Shown here piece after piece: positions 36,901 through 46,918 of a DNA stretch of 49,062 nt. The notes under the pieces were generated by a model. That model was not told where the DNA came from. It did no database searches and saw nothing but the letters and a program-made list of their open reading frames with translations. The position numbers and the translations under genes are program-made. The DNA is from an uncultured Flavobacteriales bacterium (GTDB lineage: Bacteria; Bacteroidota; Bacteroidia; Flavobacteriales_D; Sanyastnellaceae): contig CALSMK010000011.1 in the NCBI GenBank assembly GCA_943787435.1, positions 67,813 through 116,874 of the forward strand. The letters are read 5' to 3'. How positions within the stretch are numbered: the stretch's first letter is position 1; every line of letters starts with the position of its first letter.

Positions 36901-39900
36901 AAGTTGCTGCCTTCAAAATCGCCAGTACCGTTCAAGAAGCTTTGGTCGCTCTTGAGCATGTACATGTCCCATTCGTCGAACGGAAGGTCGTCGCAGGTGT
37001 AGATGTACTTGAATCCTTTGCCCATGGCGGCCCATTCGGCGCCACTGACACGGTCGTTGAACACATAAAACACCTCGAACCCTTGGTTGTGGTTGAGCTC
37101 GTTGACCACATGGCCGGTGAGCGTAGCCACTCCGTTTCCGAATTGCGTGAACTGAAGCCCGTCTTCGGTTTCTACGAAGTAGTCAGAAGCCGCAAGCCCT
37201 TGGTTGGCCAAGCCATAAATGCGGATCGCCGCATCGGGGCCCATGCCGAATGCCGTGGTGGCCTCGCCGGTCAGGTATGGCTCGGTGTATGGCGTAGAAA
37301 CGCAGGCCACCTCGGTGTACTCTTCACCCGTGCAATTGTTCAATGCAGAGGTGGGGTTTTCGCACGTGATGCCTTCCAAGTCTTCGACGCACTCTAAAGT
37401 GTAATCGTTGATTGGAGGATCGAACGAGAGGCACTCAGGGTCGCAGTCGTCAAGCTCGAGTGGATCGCCGTTGCAGTCGAATCCAACCTCGGCATAGAAA
37501 CAAGTTCCGTCGTCATCGGTAGCGTCAGCGCTGTAGTTACAGGCGTCCTCTTCGGTACATCCGGGCACCTCAAGTTCATCGCAAATTCCGTCTTCGTCGG
37601 CGTCAGCGAGGCAGTTGCCTTCGCAATCGAGGTAATCCTCGGCATACGTGCAAAGGGTGTTGTCTTCGTCTGTGGCTTCCGCATCATAGTTACAAGCCAG
37701 TTCATCTCCGCAACCCAACACTTCTGCTTCGTCACAAACTCCGTCTCCATCCACGTCGGACAAACACTCGCAATCGCAGTCATAGTAGTCTGCACCACAG
37801 TATTGTTCGGGGTAAACACACGTAGAGGGGATGGTTGCGTTTTCGTTGTAGTTGCAGGCGGTTTCGTCCATGCATCCTTCAATGGCCTCACCCGTCAGGT
37901 AGGGCAGCAAAGCGGGGTCATCGAATGTGCCGAGCTCACCACCTTCTTGATCAGCGGTCAGGTCAAAGTCCAATTCGTACAAGGCACAATCGGCCGCATC
38001 AAAGAGCTCCAGGTCCACCGTTTGACCGGCTTCCAGGTAGAGGTTCATGTTCACATAGGAGTTGCCCTCGAAATCGAAGGTTGTCCCTGAACCCACGACA
38101 ATGTCGTCGGCAATGGCGATCACCGTAGCGCCGAAGATGGGCATCCCGTCCAGGGTCACATTCGCAATCAAAGTGTTGGGGATCACAGGCAGCACGACCA
38201 CATCTGTGTCGGGTTCGTTGCATGGATCAAAGGGGTCGCAAATGCCGTCGCCATCGGTGTCGGCCAGGCAGTTTCCGTCGCAGTCAACTCCGGAATCTGG
38301 ATAGGTGCAGGATCCGTTGTCAACGGTGGCTTCGTCATCGTAGTTGCAGGCCGCATCGTCTGTACAGCCTTCGCAGCTTGTGTAGTCGCAAGAGCCGTCG
38401 TTGTCTGTGGCGAGGTCGTCGTAGTTGCAGGCACTTTCATCGGTGCAGCCACCCACTTCATCTTCGTCACAAACACCATCTTCATCGCTGTCGTTCAAGC
38501 AGGCTCCATCGCAGTCTACGTTGTCGACTCCGTAGAGGTCGCTGGCATAAACACACAGCGTGTTGTCCGTGTCAACGACAGGGTCGTCGTTGTAGTTGCA
38601 GGCTGCTGAATCGGTGCAATCTGTGGATTCGTCATCATCGCACAAGCCATCTTGATCGCTGTCTGTGAGGCAGTTTCCATCGCAATCCACATTGTCGACT
38701 CCATAAAGGTCAAGGGGGTAGGCGCAAGAACCGTCGTCATCGGTGGCCAAAGCATCGTAGTTGCAGGCCTCTTCTTCGGTGCATCCAGGCACTTCGTCTT
38801 CGTCACAAACGCCATCTTGGTCGGCGTCAGCGAGGCAGTTTCCATCGCAATCGAGTCCGGCTTCAGCATAGGTGCAGGAAGCATCGTCCACGTTGGCTGC
38901 GTCATTGTAGTTACAAGCAGCCTCGTCGGTGCATCCCAACACGGCGTCGTCGCCAAGGAAGGGCAAGTTTCCGGGGGAATTGAAGGTGGAGAGCTCCTGA
39001 CCTTCTGCCTCCACTTCAATGGTGAGGTCCAAGCCATAGAGTTCACATTCAGCTTCGTCGAACAATTCAAACGTCACTGCATCTCCTGTGGAGACATACA
39101 AGGTCATGCTGACCCATGAACCGCCTTCGTAATCAAAGGCTTCATCCACGCCCACGGTTTCTCCATTCACCAAAGCGAGCACGGTCATGCCCACAACGGG
39201 TTGGCCGTTCAGGCTGACTTCGGCGATGTACGTGGCGGGAACCACAGGAAGAACAGCGGGGGTCAGGTCGGGGTCTGCACAAGGGTCGAATTCATCACAA
39301 ATGCCGTCTTCGTCGCTGTCGTTCAGACAGTTTCCGTCGCAATCGTAGCCGTCAACCGGGCCGTCACCGTTGCACACGCCGCATTCGTCCAGCGTGCCAA
39401 TGCAGTCGTCTACATCATCGCAGATGCCATCTGCGTCAGCGTCAGCGGTACACCCGCCGTTGCAGACGCCAAGGGCATCCAGGGTGTTTCCGTCGCAGTC
39501 GCAGGCTCCGTCAGCAATGCCAGAACCTCCGCACACGTCGCATTCGTCCAACTGCAAGCAGGATCCGTTGTCATCGGTGGCGGCAGCATTGTAGTTGCAG
39601 GCGGTTTCGTCGGTGCATCCACCGACTTCAAACTCGTCACAAACGCCATCTTCATCGCTGTCATTCAGGCAGTTGCCGTCACAGTCATAGCCGTCGTCTG
39701 CGTAGGCACAAGACCCGTTGGCAATGGTGGCTGAAGCGTCGTAGTTGCAAGCCATGTCGTCGGTACAACCTGCGCACGACTCAAAGTCACAAGAGTTGTC
39801 GTCGTCGGTGGCCAAAGCGTCGTAGTTGCAGGCTGCTGAATCGGTGCATCCGCCCACTTCAAACTCATCGCAAATGCCATCGGTATCGGTGTCATTCAAG

Positions 39901-40934
39901 CAGTCGCCATCGCAGTCATAACCCACATCCGCGAAGGAGCATGAGTCATCGGAAATGGTGGCGGTTTCGTCGTAGTTGCAGGCGAGGTCATCTGTACATC
40001 CGGCGCAGGAAACAAACTCGCATGAGCTGTCGTCGTCGGTGGCCAAAGCATCATAGTTACAGGCCGCTGAATCGGTGCAACCCGCCACTTCAAACTCATC
40101 ACAAATGCCATCGGTATCGGTGTCATTCAAACAATCGCCGTCACAATCGTAGCCTTCCTCGGCATACGTGCAGGTGCCATCATCCTCGGTGGCAGCCTCA
40201 TCATAATTGCAAGCCAGGGGATCCACACAACCGTCAACAGCTGCGCCGCCAAAAAAGAAGGTGTCTCTGAATTCTGTGGCTCCGTTTCCATTGATGAAAA
40301 CCTGACAATAGACTTGACCGCTGATTTCACCTGTGGTGGTGAATTGACCAACGAGAACCTTCAAGTCGGAACCAGCAATTCCATTGGAGTCTCCATTCAG
40401 GGCGTACCAAGCGCCACCAATGAGGTCGTCGATGGCCAGGTTTCCACCGGCCATGCCCCCACCGGGATCGAAGTTGGTGAGCCAGGGGTTGTCCGTGGCT
40501 TGCACCGTGCTGACGTTTCCTTCACCAGCCATGGCGTTGGGCGCCCCTTCGATGCCAATGGTGATCCAGCTGTCATACTCAAGGTCCGGGTAGACTCCGA
40601 AGAGAAGGCTGTTGATGCCGTTCGGTGTGCCTGCGCCCAAGATCGCATGGTAGAAATCGGTTGTGGTGTTGACATACGTTGGATTGACCATGTCACCAGA
40701 AACAGAAGACATGAAGTCGTCTTCGTTGTTCATCTCTACATACAGACGGGTACAACTGTAGCCGGTCATGTCGGTAACACCAAGGGCGCCCACGAGCATT
40801 CCGATGTCTTCAGCCACCACTTCTGTAGAAATCTCGTACCCCTCAGGAGCAGGAGAAGACAACATGGGTCGGGCAGAAAGAGAAAAACAGGCGCTGGTGA
40901 GAAGCAGGCTTAGAAAGAAGCGGTAAGGAAACAT
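30984..40934 (-). CDS. Giant secreted Cys/Asp-rich, HYR-repeat surface protein with T9SS sorting domain (3' end frameshifted)
   Basis: An uninterrupted frame of 3,043 codons runs from ATG 40934 to 31803. The end of the protein continues in other frames to TGA 30984-30986, with about five shifts (near 31825, 31760, 31360, 31255, 31068), for about 3,310 residues in total. Order: signal peptide ([18 protein letters not shown]); a globular N-terminal domain (about 25-230); a Cys/Asp-rich region (about 235-1145) with 14 units of the type GCTDxxACNYDxxATxDDxSC and about 10 units of the type CDGNCLxDxDxDGxCDE, interrupted by two related beta-domains; a module of about 180 residues (about 1200-1400); about 17 HYR-like repeats (about 1435-2913) each with a DNC and an ACGN/DCGN motif; a second copy of the 180-residue module; and a type-A T9SS domain ([12 protein letters not shown] ... 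VKQFMVTE). It is exported by Sec and T9SS to the cell surface or medium; adhesion is a reasonable guess, not shown. Confidence 0.88.
32195..36640 (-). repeat. Array of about 17 HYR-like protein repeats in the giant gene
   Basis: Each unit is about 80-105 residues. A unit typically runs: a D-x-x-A-P boundary, a C at about +15, then T-A/E-D-N-C, an S-G-x-C or equivalent, an R-T-W/F-x-A-x-D strand, C-G-N and a V-V-D/E strand. Units diverge (perhaps 30-45% alike by eye) and no two neighbours are near-identical, so the array is old rather than recently expanded. Confidence 0.8.
37505..40235 (-). repeat. Cys/Asp-rich repeat array (14 CNYD units, about 10 calcium-type units)
   Basis: Fourteen copies of a roughly 21-residue unit (first [21 protein letters not shown], split as [11 protein letters not shown] + [10 protein letters not shown]; last [21 protein letters not shown], likewise) alternate with about ten copies of CDGxCLxDxDxDGxCDE, whose D-x-D-x-D-G spacing resembles thrombospondin-type-3 calcium loops. 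At DNA level several units are nearly identical, the most recently duplicated part of the gene. Confidence 0.85.
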
Positions 40935-41107
40935 CTGCTAGATTATATCAGGTTCAATTGCAATAAAGCGTCTACGAATATCGCCAATTAATCGACCAAA
41001 TACAAATTATTCTAAGGTTCGTCGAAGAAAAAACAAGATTCGACGGTACAATAGAATCCTTGGGCGACACCCACGGGTGCCGCCGAATCCACTGAACAGA
41101 AAGGGGG
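40935..41107 (-). other. AT-rich intergenic leader between leuS and the giant gene
   Basis: This 173-base gap is visibly more AT-rich than the rest of the window. It contains a perfect 7-base inverted repeat CGTCGAA (41020-41026) / TTCGACG (41039-41045) with a 12-base A-rich loop, and a GC-rich hairpin around 41064-41087 (GGCGACACCC/GGGTGCCGCC type) without a T-run. Several TTTG and TATAAT-like strings occur on the minus strand but no pair at the proper spacing is convincing. It must carry the promoter of the giant gene. Confidence 0.4.
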
Positions 41108-43915
41108 TTAGCCTACGATGTTGATGATGCGACCAGGCACCACAATGATCTTCTTGGGGCTGCGGCCTTGCAGCTGCTTGGCCGTCCGTTCGTCTTGTAA
41201 AACAGCCGACTCCACGTCTGCAGGGGCCGTGTCTGAAGGAACACTGAACTGAAAACGCACCTTCCCGTTGAATTGAACGGGGTAGGTGGTTTCGGATTCA
41301 ATCAGCTTTTCAGCGTCCCATTTGGGCCAAGGGGCATCCACCACGAGGCCATTGCCACCGCACAATTCCCAAAGCTCTTCGGCCATGTGCGGCGCATATG
41401 GGGCGACCAAAGCCGCCAAAGGTTGAAGCAGTGCCCGCTCGTGGGCTTTGGCTTCGGTGAGTTCATTCACACCGATCATCATGGCGCTGACCACAGTGTT
41501 CCAGCTCAAGCGATCCAAGTCTTCGGTGACTTTTTTGATCGTTTTGTGCAGAGCGCGTTCCCCTTCCGCAGAGGGCTGCCCGTCGTGAACCAGGATTTCG
41601 CCATCGGCTCCGCGGTACAATCGACTCAGCTTCCTCAAAAACCCATGAACCCCATTGATGCCTTGGGTGTCCCAAGGCTTAGCCTGTTCCAAGGGTCCAA
41701 GGAACATCTCGTAGCACCTGAGGGTGTCAGCCCCATAACGCTCGACGAGGTCATCGGGGTTCTCGACATTGAATTTGGACTTGGACATCTTCTCCACCTC
41801 GCTCCCACATCGGTATTCACCTTTTTCATTGAGGGCGAATTCAGCATTGGCGAATTCCGGTCTCCACGCCCGAAATCCATCGAGGTCAAGGATGTCATTC
41901 TGAACCAAAGAGATGTCGACGTGAAGGCGTTGGGTGCGGTGTGACTTGCGTTGCTCGAACGTCACAAAAGTCTGGGTCCCTTCAATCCTGTAGACAAAGC
42001 TGCTCCGTCCCAAAATCATCCCTTGGTTGATCATTTTGGCAAAGGGCTCATCGAACCCGATGAGGTCCAGGTCAAACAAAAACTTGGTCCAGAAACGGCT
42101 GTACAACAGGTGGCCCGTTCCGTGTTCGGCACCACCGATGTAAAGGTCCACCTGTCCCCAATGGTCGCTTTTTTCCCGGCTGCAGAACGCGTCCTCATTG
42201 TGGGGGTCCATGTAGCGGAGGAAGTACCAACTGGAGCCTGCCCATCCAGGCATGGTGTTGAACTCCATGCGGTCGCCCTGTTGGATGTTCCACTTTTCGG
42301 CGCGGGCCAACGGTGGCTCTCCCTCTGCTGTCGGCAGGTAAGCATCGACCTCTGGTAGGAGGACGTGGTCGTCTTTGATGAGTTGCGGAATTTGATCGAC
42401 ATAGCAGACGGGGAAAGGCTCGCCCCAATAGCGCTGACGACTGAACACAGCATCCCTAAGGCGGTGGTTCACCTTGGGCGCAGCCAGCCCCGCTTCGGAA
42501 AGGGAAGCCATGGCCTCGGGCAATGCCTTGTGACAGGTCATGCCGTTCCAATCTCCGCTGTTGCAAAGGATGGCGTTCTTGTCGGTTTCGGCCCCCTCCT
42601 CCAGATTGTGACCTTCGAAAATCGGAGGGATGGACAGGCCAAAGGCCTGGGCAAATTCCCAATCTCGTTGGTCGCCTGCGGGCACCGCCATGACGGCTCC
42701 TGTTCCATAGCCCGCCAGAACATAGTCTGCGATCCAAATGGGCATCAAGTCTCCCGTCAGAGGGTGCGTAGCATGGGCGCCGGTGAAACAACCCGTCACC
42801 CCTCGGTCTCCCGCCATGCGCTCGCGCTCACTTCGAGCCGCCGTTTCCACTTGGTAGGCTTGAACCTCGGCACGCTGCGACTCTGTGGTGATGTCGAGCA
42901 CAAAGGGGTGTTCTGGAGCGAGCACCAAAAAGCTCGCACCGTGTAGGGTATCGGGTCGGGTCGAGAACACCTCGATGTGGAGGCCCAGATGACCTTCTAT
43001 GTTGAACATCAATTGCGCTCCTGTGGAACGTCCAATCCAATTCCGTTGAACCTCTTTGATGCTGTCTGACCAATCGATGCCCTCCAATCCATCGAGCAAT
43101 CGGTCTGCATAGGCAGTAATGCGCATCATCCACTGGCGCATTTTCTTCCGCACCACCGGGTGCCCCCCCCTTTCACTCAGGCCACCAATGACCTCATCGT
43201 TGGCCAGAACAGTGCCCAATTCAGGGCACCAATTGACTTCGCTGTCGGCGAGATAAGCCATGCGATAGGCCATGAGCAGATCGCTTTTACCCTTTTCGGA
43301 AAGGCCATTCCATTGTTGGGCAGAAAACACGCTCTCGAACCCTTCGCCAAAATGGTGTTCTCCAGCCTCGGTCAAAGTTTCTTCTCCCACAGCCCAGTTC
43401 AGATCGGCATTGCCCCGCTCCGCAAAGCGCTCAGTCAGAGCAGATATGGGTGCCGCTTGATCCGCTGATTGGTCATAGCCATGCTCGAACAACTGAGAGA
43501 AAATCCATTGCGTCCAACGGTAGTAATTCGGGCTGCTTGTGCGGACTTCTCGGCTCCAGTCGTAGCTGAATCCAAGCAGGTCCAATTGACTGCGATAGCG
43601 CGAGATGTTTTGTTCGGTGGTGACGGCCGGGTGCTGGCCGGTTTGGATGGCATATTGCTCAGCCGGCAGCCCGAAGCTGTCATATCCCTGGGGGTGCAAC
43701 ACGTTGAATCCACATTGTCGCTTGTAGCGAGCAACGACATCGGAAGCGATGTAGCCCAAGGGGTGTCCCACGTGCAGCCCAGCTCCACTGGGGTATGGGA
43801 ACATGTCCAATACATAGTATTTGGGCTTGTCGTTCCGTTCCTGCGAAACGTACGTTCCCTCTGCTGTCCAGCGTGCCCGCCATTTGGCCTCGATGGCCTT
43901 GAAGTCATATTCCAT
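41108..43915 (-). CDS. leuS: Leucyl-tRNA synthetase
   Basis: 935 residues, class I synthetase. Start MEYDFKAIEAKWRARW at 43915 (the frame extends to 43975 but the conserved N-terminus begins here). The HIGH motif is HVGH at 48-51 (YPSGAGLHVGHPLGY), and the KMSKS loop reads KMSKSKF near residue 710. A CP1 editing domain of normal size lies between (with 'TRPDTLHGASFLVLAPEHP'). It charges tRNA-Leu and hydrolyses mischarged products. It stands alone on the minus strand, divergent from the polysaccharide deacetylase gene by a 97-base gap. Confidence 0.97.
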   Translation of the reverse strand: MEYDFKAIEAKWRARWTAEGTYVSQERNDKPKYYVLDMFPYPSGAGLHVGHPLGYIASDVVARYKRQCGFNVLHPQGYDSFGLPAEQYAIQTGQHPAVTTEQNISRYRSQLDLLGFSYDWSREVRTSSPNYYRWTQWIFSQLFEHGYDQSADQAAPISALTERFAERGNADLNWAVGEETLTEAGEHHFGEGFESVFSAQQWNGLSEKGKSDLLMAYRMAYLADSEVNWCPELGTVLANDEVIGGLSERGGHPVVRKKMRQWMMRITAYADRLLDGLEGIDWSDSIKEVQRNWIGRSTGAQLMFNIEGHLGLHIEVFSTRPDTLHGASFLVLAPEHPFVLDITTESQRAEVQAYQVETAARSERERMAGDRGVTGCFTGAHATHPLTGDLMPIWIADYVLAGYGTGAVMAVPAGDQRDWEFAQAFGLSIPPIFEGHNLEEGAETDKNAILCNSGDWNGMTCHKALPEAMASLSEAGLAAPKVNHRLRDAVFSRQRYWGEPFPVCYVDQIPQLIKDDHVLLPEVDAYLPTAEGEPPLARAEKWNIQQGDRMEFNTMPGWAGSSWYFLRYMDPHNEDAFCSREKSDHWGQVDLYIGGAEHGTGHLLYSRFWTKFLFDLDLIGFDEPFAKMINQGMILGRSSFVYRIEGTQTFVTFEQRKSHRTQRLHVDISLVQNDILDLDGFRAWRPEFANAEFALNEKGEYRCGSEVEKMSKSKFNVENPDDLVERYGADTLRCYEMFLGPLEQAKPWDTQGINGVHGFLRKLSRLYRGADGEILVHDGQPSAEGERALHKTIKKVTEDLDRLSWNTVVSAMMIGVNELTEAKAHERALLQPLAALVAPYAPHMAEELWELCGGNGLVVDAPWPKWDAEKLIESETTYPVQFNGKVRFQFSVPSDTAPADVESAVLQDERTAKQLQGRSPKKIIVVPGRIINIVG

Positions 43916-44012
43916 TGCCCGCGCGATGTGGTCGCGAAGATACCCCCGCAAAAGGGTGTGAAAATGCACAGCCATTCTTCAGGAACAGGAGCACATTGTC
44001 GAACTTGTCCAT

Positions 44013-44672
44013 GTGTATCGAACCCGCATTCCGAGCGCTGTCCCCGCCCTGTTTCCGAAATTTCTCTGGGCGGGATCCGGTTCCGCTGTTCACTTGACTT
44101 TCGACGATGGTCCGCACCCGGAATGGACACCGTTTGTCTTGGACGAGTTGGGCAAGCACGGTCAAAAGGGGACGTTCTTTTGCGTCGGGGAAAACATCCA
44201 GCGCCACCCCAAAATATTTGAACGCATTCGCCAAGAAGGCCATTCTTGGGGAAACCACACCATGGGGCACGAGTCGGGGTGGAACACACCGGACTTCACT
44301 TATTTCCGGAGTTTTTTGGAGTGCGAGGCTTGGACGGGCACAGGGTTGTTCCGACCTCCTTTTGGTCGAATCACACGGAGCCAAGCCCAAGCCATAGGCC
44401 GCCATAGTCAAGTGGTGATGTGGAACCTTCTGACCGGTGATTTTGACCGTCGCCGTTCAGGGGAGAGTTGTTTGAGTGCCACCCTTCGGGCGCTGACTCC
44501 TGGAACGATTGCTGTCATGCACGACAGCGACAAAGCGGGTCCTCGATTGAAAATTCTGTTGCCTGATGTGCTCCATCACTTGAGGCTGATTGGGGTTGAA
44601 AGCGCGGCCATTGGAATGAAGCCTAAACGCGCAAAGGAAGATTCCCACAAGGAACGGAGTGGGTTGTCCTAA
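44013..44672 (+). CDS. Polysaccharide deacetylase (NodB-homology) family protein
   Basis: 219 residues from a GTG start at 44013; no ATG precedes the conserved part in frame, and the YRTRIPSAVPALFPKFLW N-terminus matches the short lead usual in Bacteroidota members. NodB motifs: TFDDGPHPE (motif 1, D/D), HTMGHESGW (motif 2, the metal histidines in G-N-H-T-x-G-H), FRPPFGR (motif 3), 'WNLLTGDFD' and 'VMHDSDKAG' (motif 5). It removes N-acetyl groups from an envelope or exopolysaccharide glycan, possibly peptidoglycan; the substrate is not determined. No signal peptide is obvious. Confidence 0.88.
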   Translation: MYRTRIPSAVPALFPKFLWAGSGSAVHLTFDDGPHPEWTPFVLDELGKHGQKGTFFCVGENIQRHPKIFERIRQEGHSWGNHTMGHESGWNTPDFTYFRSFLECEAWTGTGLFRPPFGRITRSQAQAIGRHSQVVMWNLLTGDFDRRRSGESCLSATLRALTPGTIAVMHDSDKAGPRLKILLPDVLHHLRLIGVESAAIGMKPKRAKEDSHKERSGLS

Positions 44673-44709
44673 CTGCTTAGACTCTGTTTTTCTGCACCTT
44701 AGGGCCTTC

Positions 44710-45135
44710 ATGAAGGAATCCCCCCTGCGCATATTGTACATCGATGATGATGAGATCTGCTTAACGTTGACACAGCTTCAGCTGATTCGGGCAGACATCC
44801 ACACCGAAACCACCACGGACGCATTGGAAGCTGTGGGGATTTTGTCGACCCAAGACCTGGACATGATTTTGCTCGACTCCGTCATGCCCACCATCGATGG
44901 GCTTGAGTTCTTGCAACTGATGCGGGCCTTACACTTGGAACACCCTGTTGTGTTCTACACGGGTTCCGACAGCAAAGAGCTTCAAGATTCGGTGAGTGAA
45001 TTCGACGTCCTTGGGTTTTTGGACAAAAACGCCAACCGCATGGACCTGCCCATGCAGCTCACCGATTTATATGCAAAGCACCGCAGGCCAATCAATCGGG
45101 TTGATGGCTTTGGCGAGCATCGCGCAGCATCTTGA
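44710..45135 (+). CDS. Stand-alone response-regulator receiver protein
   Basis: 141 residues consisting of one receiver domain (RILYIDDDEICLTL with the acidic pocket, phosphoacceptor Asp in MILLDSVMP, then FYTGSDS and the Lys in FLDKNA). There is no output domain, so it works through protein contact, like CheY/Spo0F. The ATG at 44710 fits the domain start. The last 44 bases overlap the end of the convergent DUF349 gene. Confidence 0.88.
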   Translation: MKESPLRILYIDDDEICLTLTQLQLIRADIHTETTTDALEAVGILSTQDLDMILLDSVMPTIDGLEFLQLMRALHLEHPVVFYTGSDSKELQDSVSEFDVLGFLDKNANRMDLPMQLTDLYAKHRRPINRVDGFGEHRAAS

Positions 45136-46832
45136 GCTTGCGGCGGATTTCGTCCATTTCACGCTTGTCGGACTCGATCTTTTTCTGAAGGTCAGCCATG
45201 ATGGAAGCGGCACCATTTCCGGTGAAAATCCCCATGTTGTTTTCGTATTGCGCCACCCGCTTGCGGAGCCGGTCCATTTTGTCGCGCATGATGCGCTCCT
45301 CTTTGCGGGCCATGTGTTCGGCACCTTCGCCTGACACCATGCTCTCGACCCGGCTTTTGTAGGCCTCTACCGAGCGCTCGCTCCTCTTGGCACCGAGGGC
45401 GTCGTATTTCACGTCCATGGCCGCGCGATAGCGGTCGACAACTTGTTCGAACACCCGTCGAGGTACGTGCCCACTTTCTGCCCATTTCTGGGAAAAAGCC
45501 TTCAAGGACTGCAAGTCTGTCCCGTGGTTGCCTGAAAGCTCAAAAGCCTCGATTTCCTTGATCAAGGCCTCTTTCTTGTCTTGGTTGGCCTTGTGTTCTT
45601 TGTCTCGGTCGGCATAAATGGCCTTGCGTGCAGTGAAGAATTTGTCGCAGGCACCGCGGAATTTTCTCCAAAGTTTATTTTCATCTCTGGGCCCTGCTGA
45701 CCCCAAGTCCTTCCATTCTTTCTGAAGCGCAATGAGCTTGTCAGAGGAGTTCTTCCAATCTTGGCTTTCAGCCAGTCCAGCCGCTTCTTCGGCAATGGCC
45801 TGTTTGCGCTCTTTGACTTTTTGTTGAGCGGCGCGTACATCGGAGAATGCGGCATCGCGCTTTTGGAAGAACAAATCACAGAGGCTTCGGAATTGCTCCC
45901 AAACCTCTTGATCGTCCTTGCGTCCTGCAAAGCCGACCATTTTCCATTGCTTTTGAAAGGCCTTGACTTTTTCAGCTTGGGGAGGCCATGCTGCGGGGTC
46001 GGTGATTTCCCTCTTCAATGAGCCCTCGGACTTCTTCCACGATGGCCTGTTTGGCTTCAAGGTTTTTTTTGGAAGCCCTCGCGAATGGAATCATAATGGG
46101 CTTTGACTTGGTCCAGGGCTGCTCGCGTGTGCCCAAAAAAGGTGTCGGCCAATTCTTGGTAGGTCTCCCGGGGGCTCGGCCCCACGTCAAACCACGCCTT
46201 CATGTAGCTCCTTGAGAGCATTTCCTTTTCCTTCAGGTCGGTGATGCCCGCCAATTCCGAAGCTTGAGCGATCAAGTCTTCCTTTTTCTTCAGGTTGACT
46301 TTGAGGTCGTTGTCCTGAAGTTGCTTGTAGATGTTGACGTTGTAGAAAAACTTCATCCCTGAGGCGGTGCCACGTGTCGTGAATCTCCCGGTATTGATCG
46401 CCGGGAACATTGCCGACAGCGTTCCATTTTTCGGTCAAGGTGTTGAAGGCATCAAACATCTTCCCGATGTGCTCCTCATTGGCCACCAGCTCTTTGAGCT
46501 CATTTAGAATGGCTTGTTTGTTGTCCAAGTTGGGCGCGCTGCTCAGTGGGCCACTTTTTCGCGCCAGGCTTTTCTCCCTTTCACGGAAAGCCTTGTACAT
46601 CTCGTCATTGGTTGCGTCTTCCGCATCCGGGGTATACTCAAAACGAATGGGCTCCTCACCGGGGTCGGGTGCAGGGCGTTCCTCTTGATCAAAAGCCTCC
46701 CGTTGTAAGGCAACGTCTTTTTTCCCGTGCATCGCGGTAAACTTCAAAAGCTGTGCGCACTTCTACGCGGACAGTTTCTATTTCCGGGTTTTCCAGCAAC
46801 GCTGCAATGCGTTGGTTGATCTCGGCTTTCAT
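45092..46832 (-). pseudogene. DUF349-repeat protein, frameshifted four times
   Basis: It starts MKAEINQRIAALLENPE at 46832 and ends at 45092. The frame changes at about 46718-46723 (T6 on the plus strand), 46346-46350 (A5), 46063-46070 (T8) and 46015; the first three are homopolymers. The joined product of about 575 residues contains repeated DUF349 helices with the pattern W-K-x-L/V-G-x-A-x-R-x-x-D/E-x-x-L-W-x-x-F (for example KEWKDLGSAGPRDENKLWRKFRGACD and KQWKMVGFAGRKDDQEVWEQF, each joined from shorter blocks). DUF349 proteins are common, soluble, highly charged and of unknown function in Bacteroidota. It is convergent with the receiver gene and divergent from recX. Confidence 0.78.
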
Positions 46833-46918
46833 GGCAATTCGTTTAGGCTGCACCGGGCGTTCCCAGTGGTTTGTGGTTGGTCACTTTCGTGTACCGCGGT
46901 CCGACTTAGCTTTCCGCG

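Noticed and set aside
37505..40235. Regularly spaced DNA repeats that could suggest a CRISPR array
   Set aside because: The repeats are coding, imperfect, of varying spacing and phase-locked to one long reading frame; there are no unique spacers and no cas genes.
41064..41087. Hairpin after leuS as a rho-independent terminator
   Set aside because: The stem is good but no T-tract follows on the minus strand, so it was not called as a terminator.
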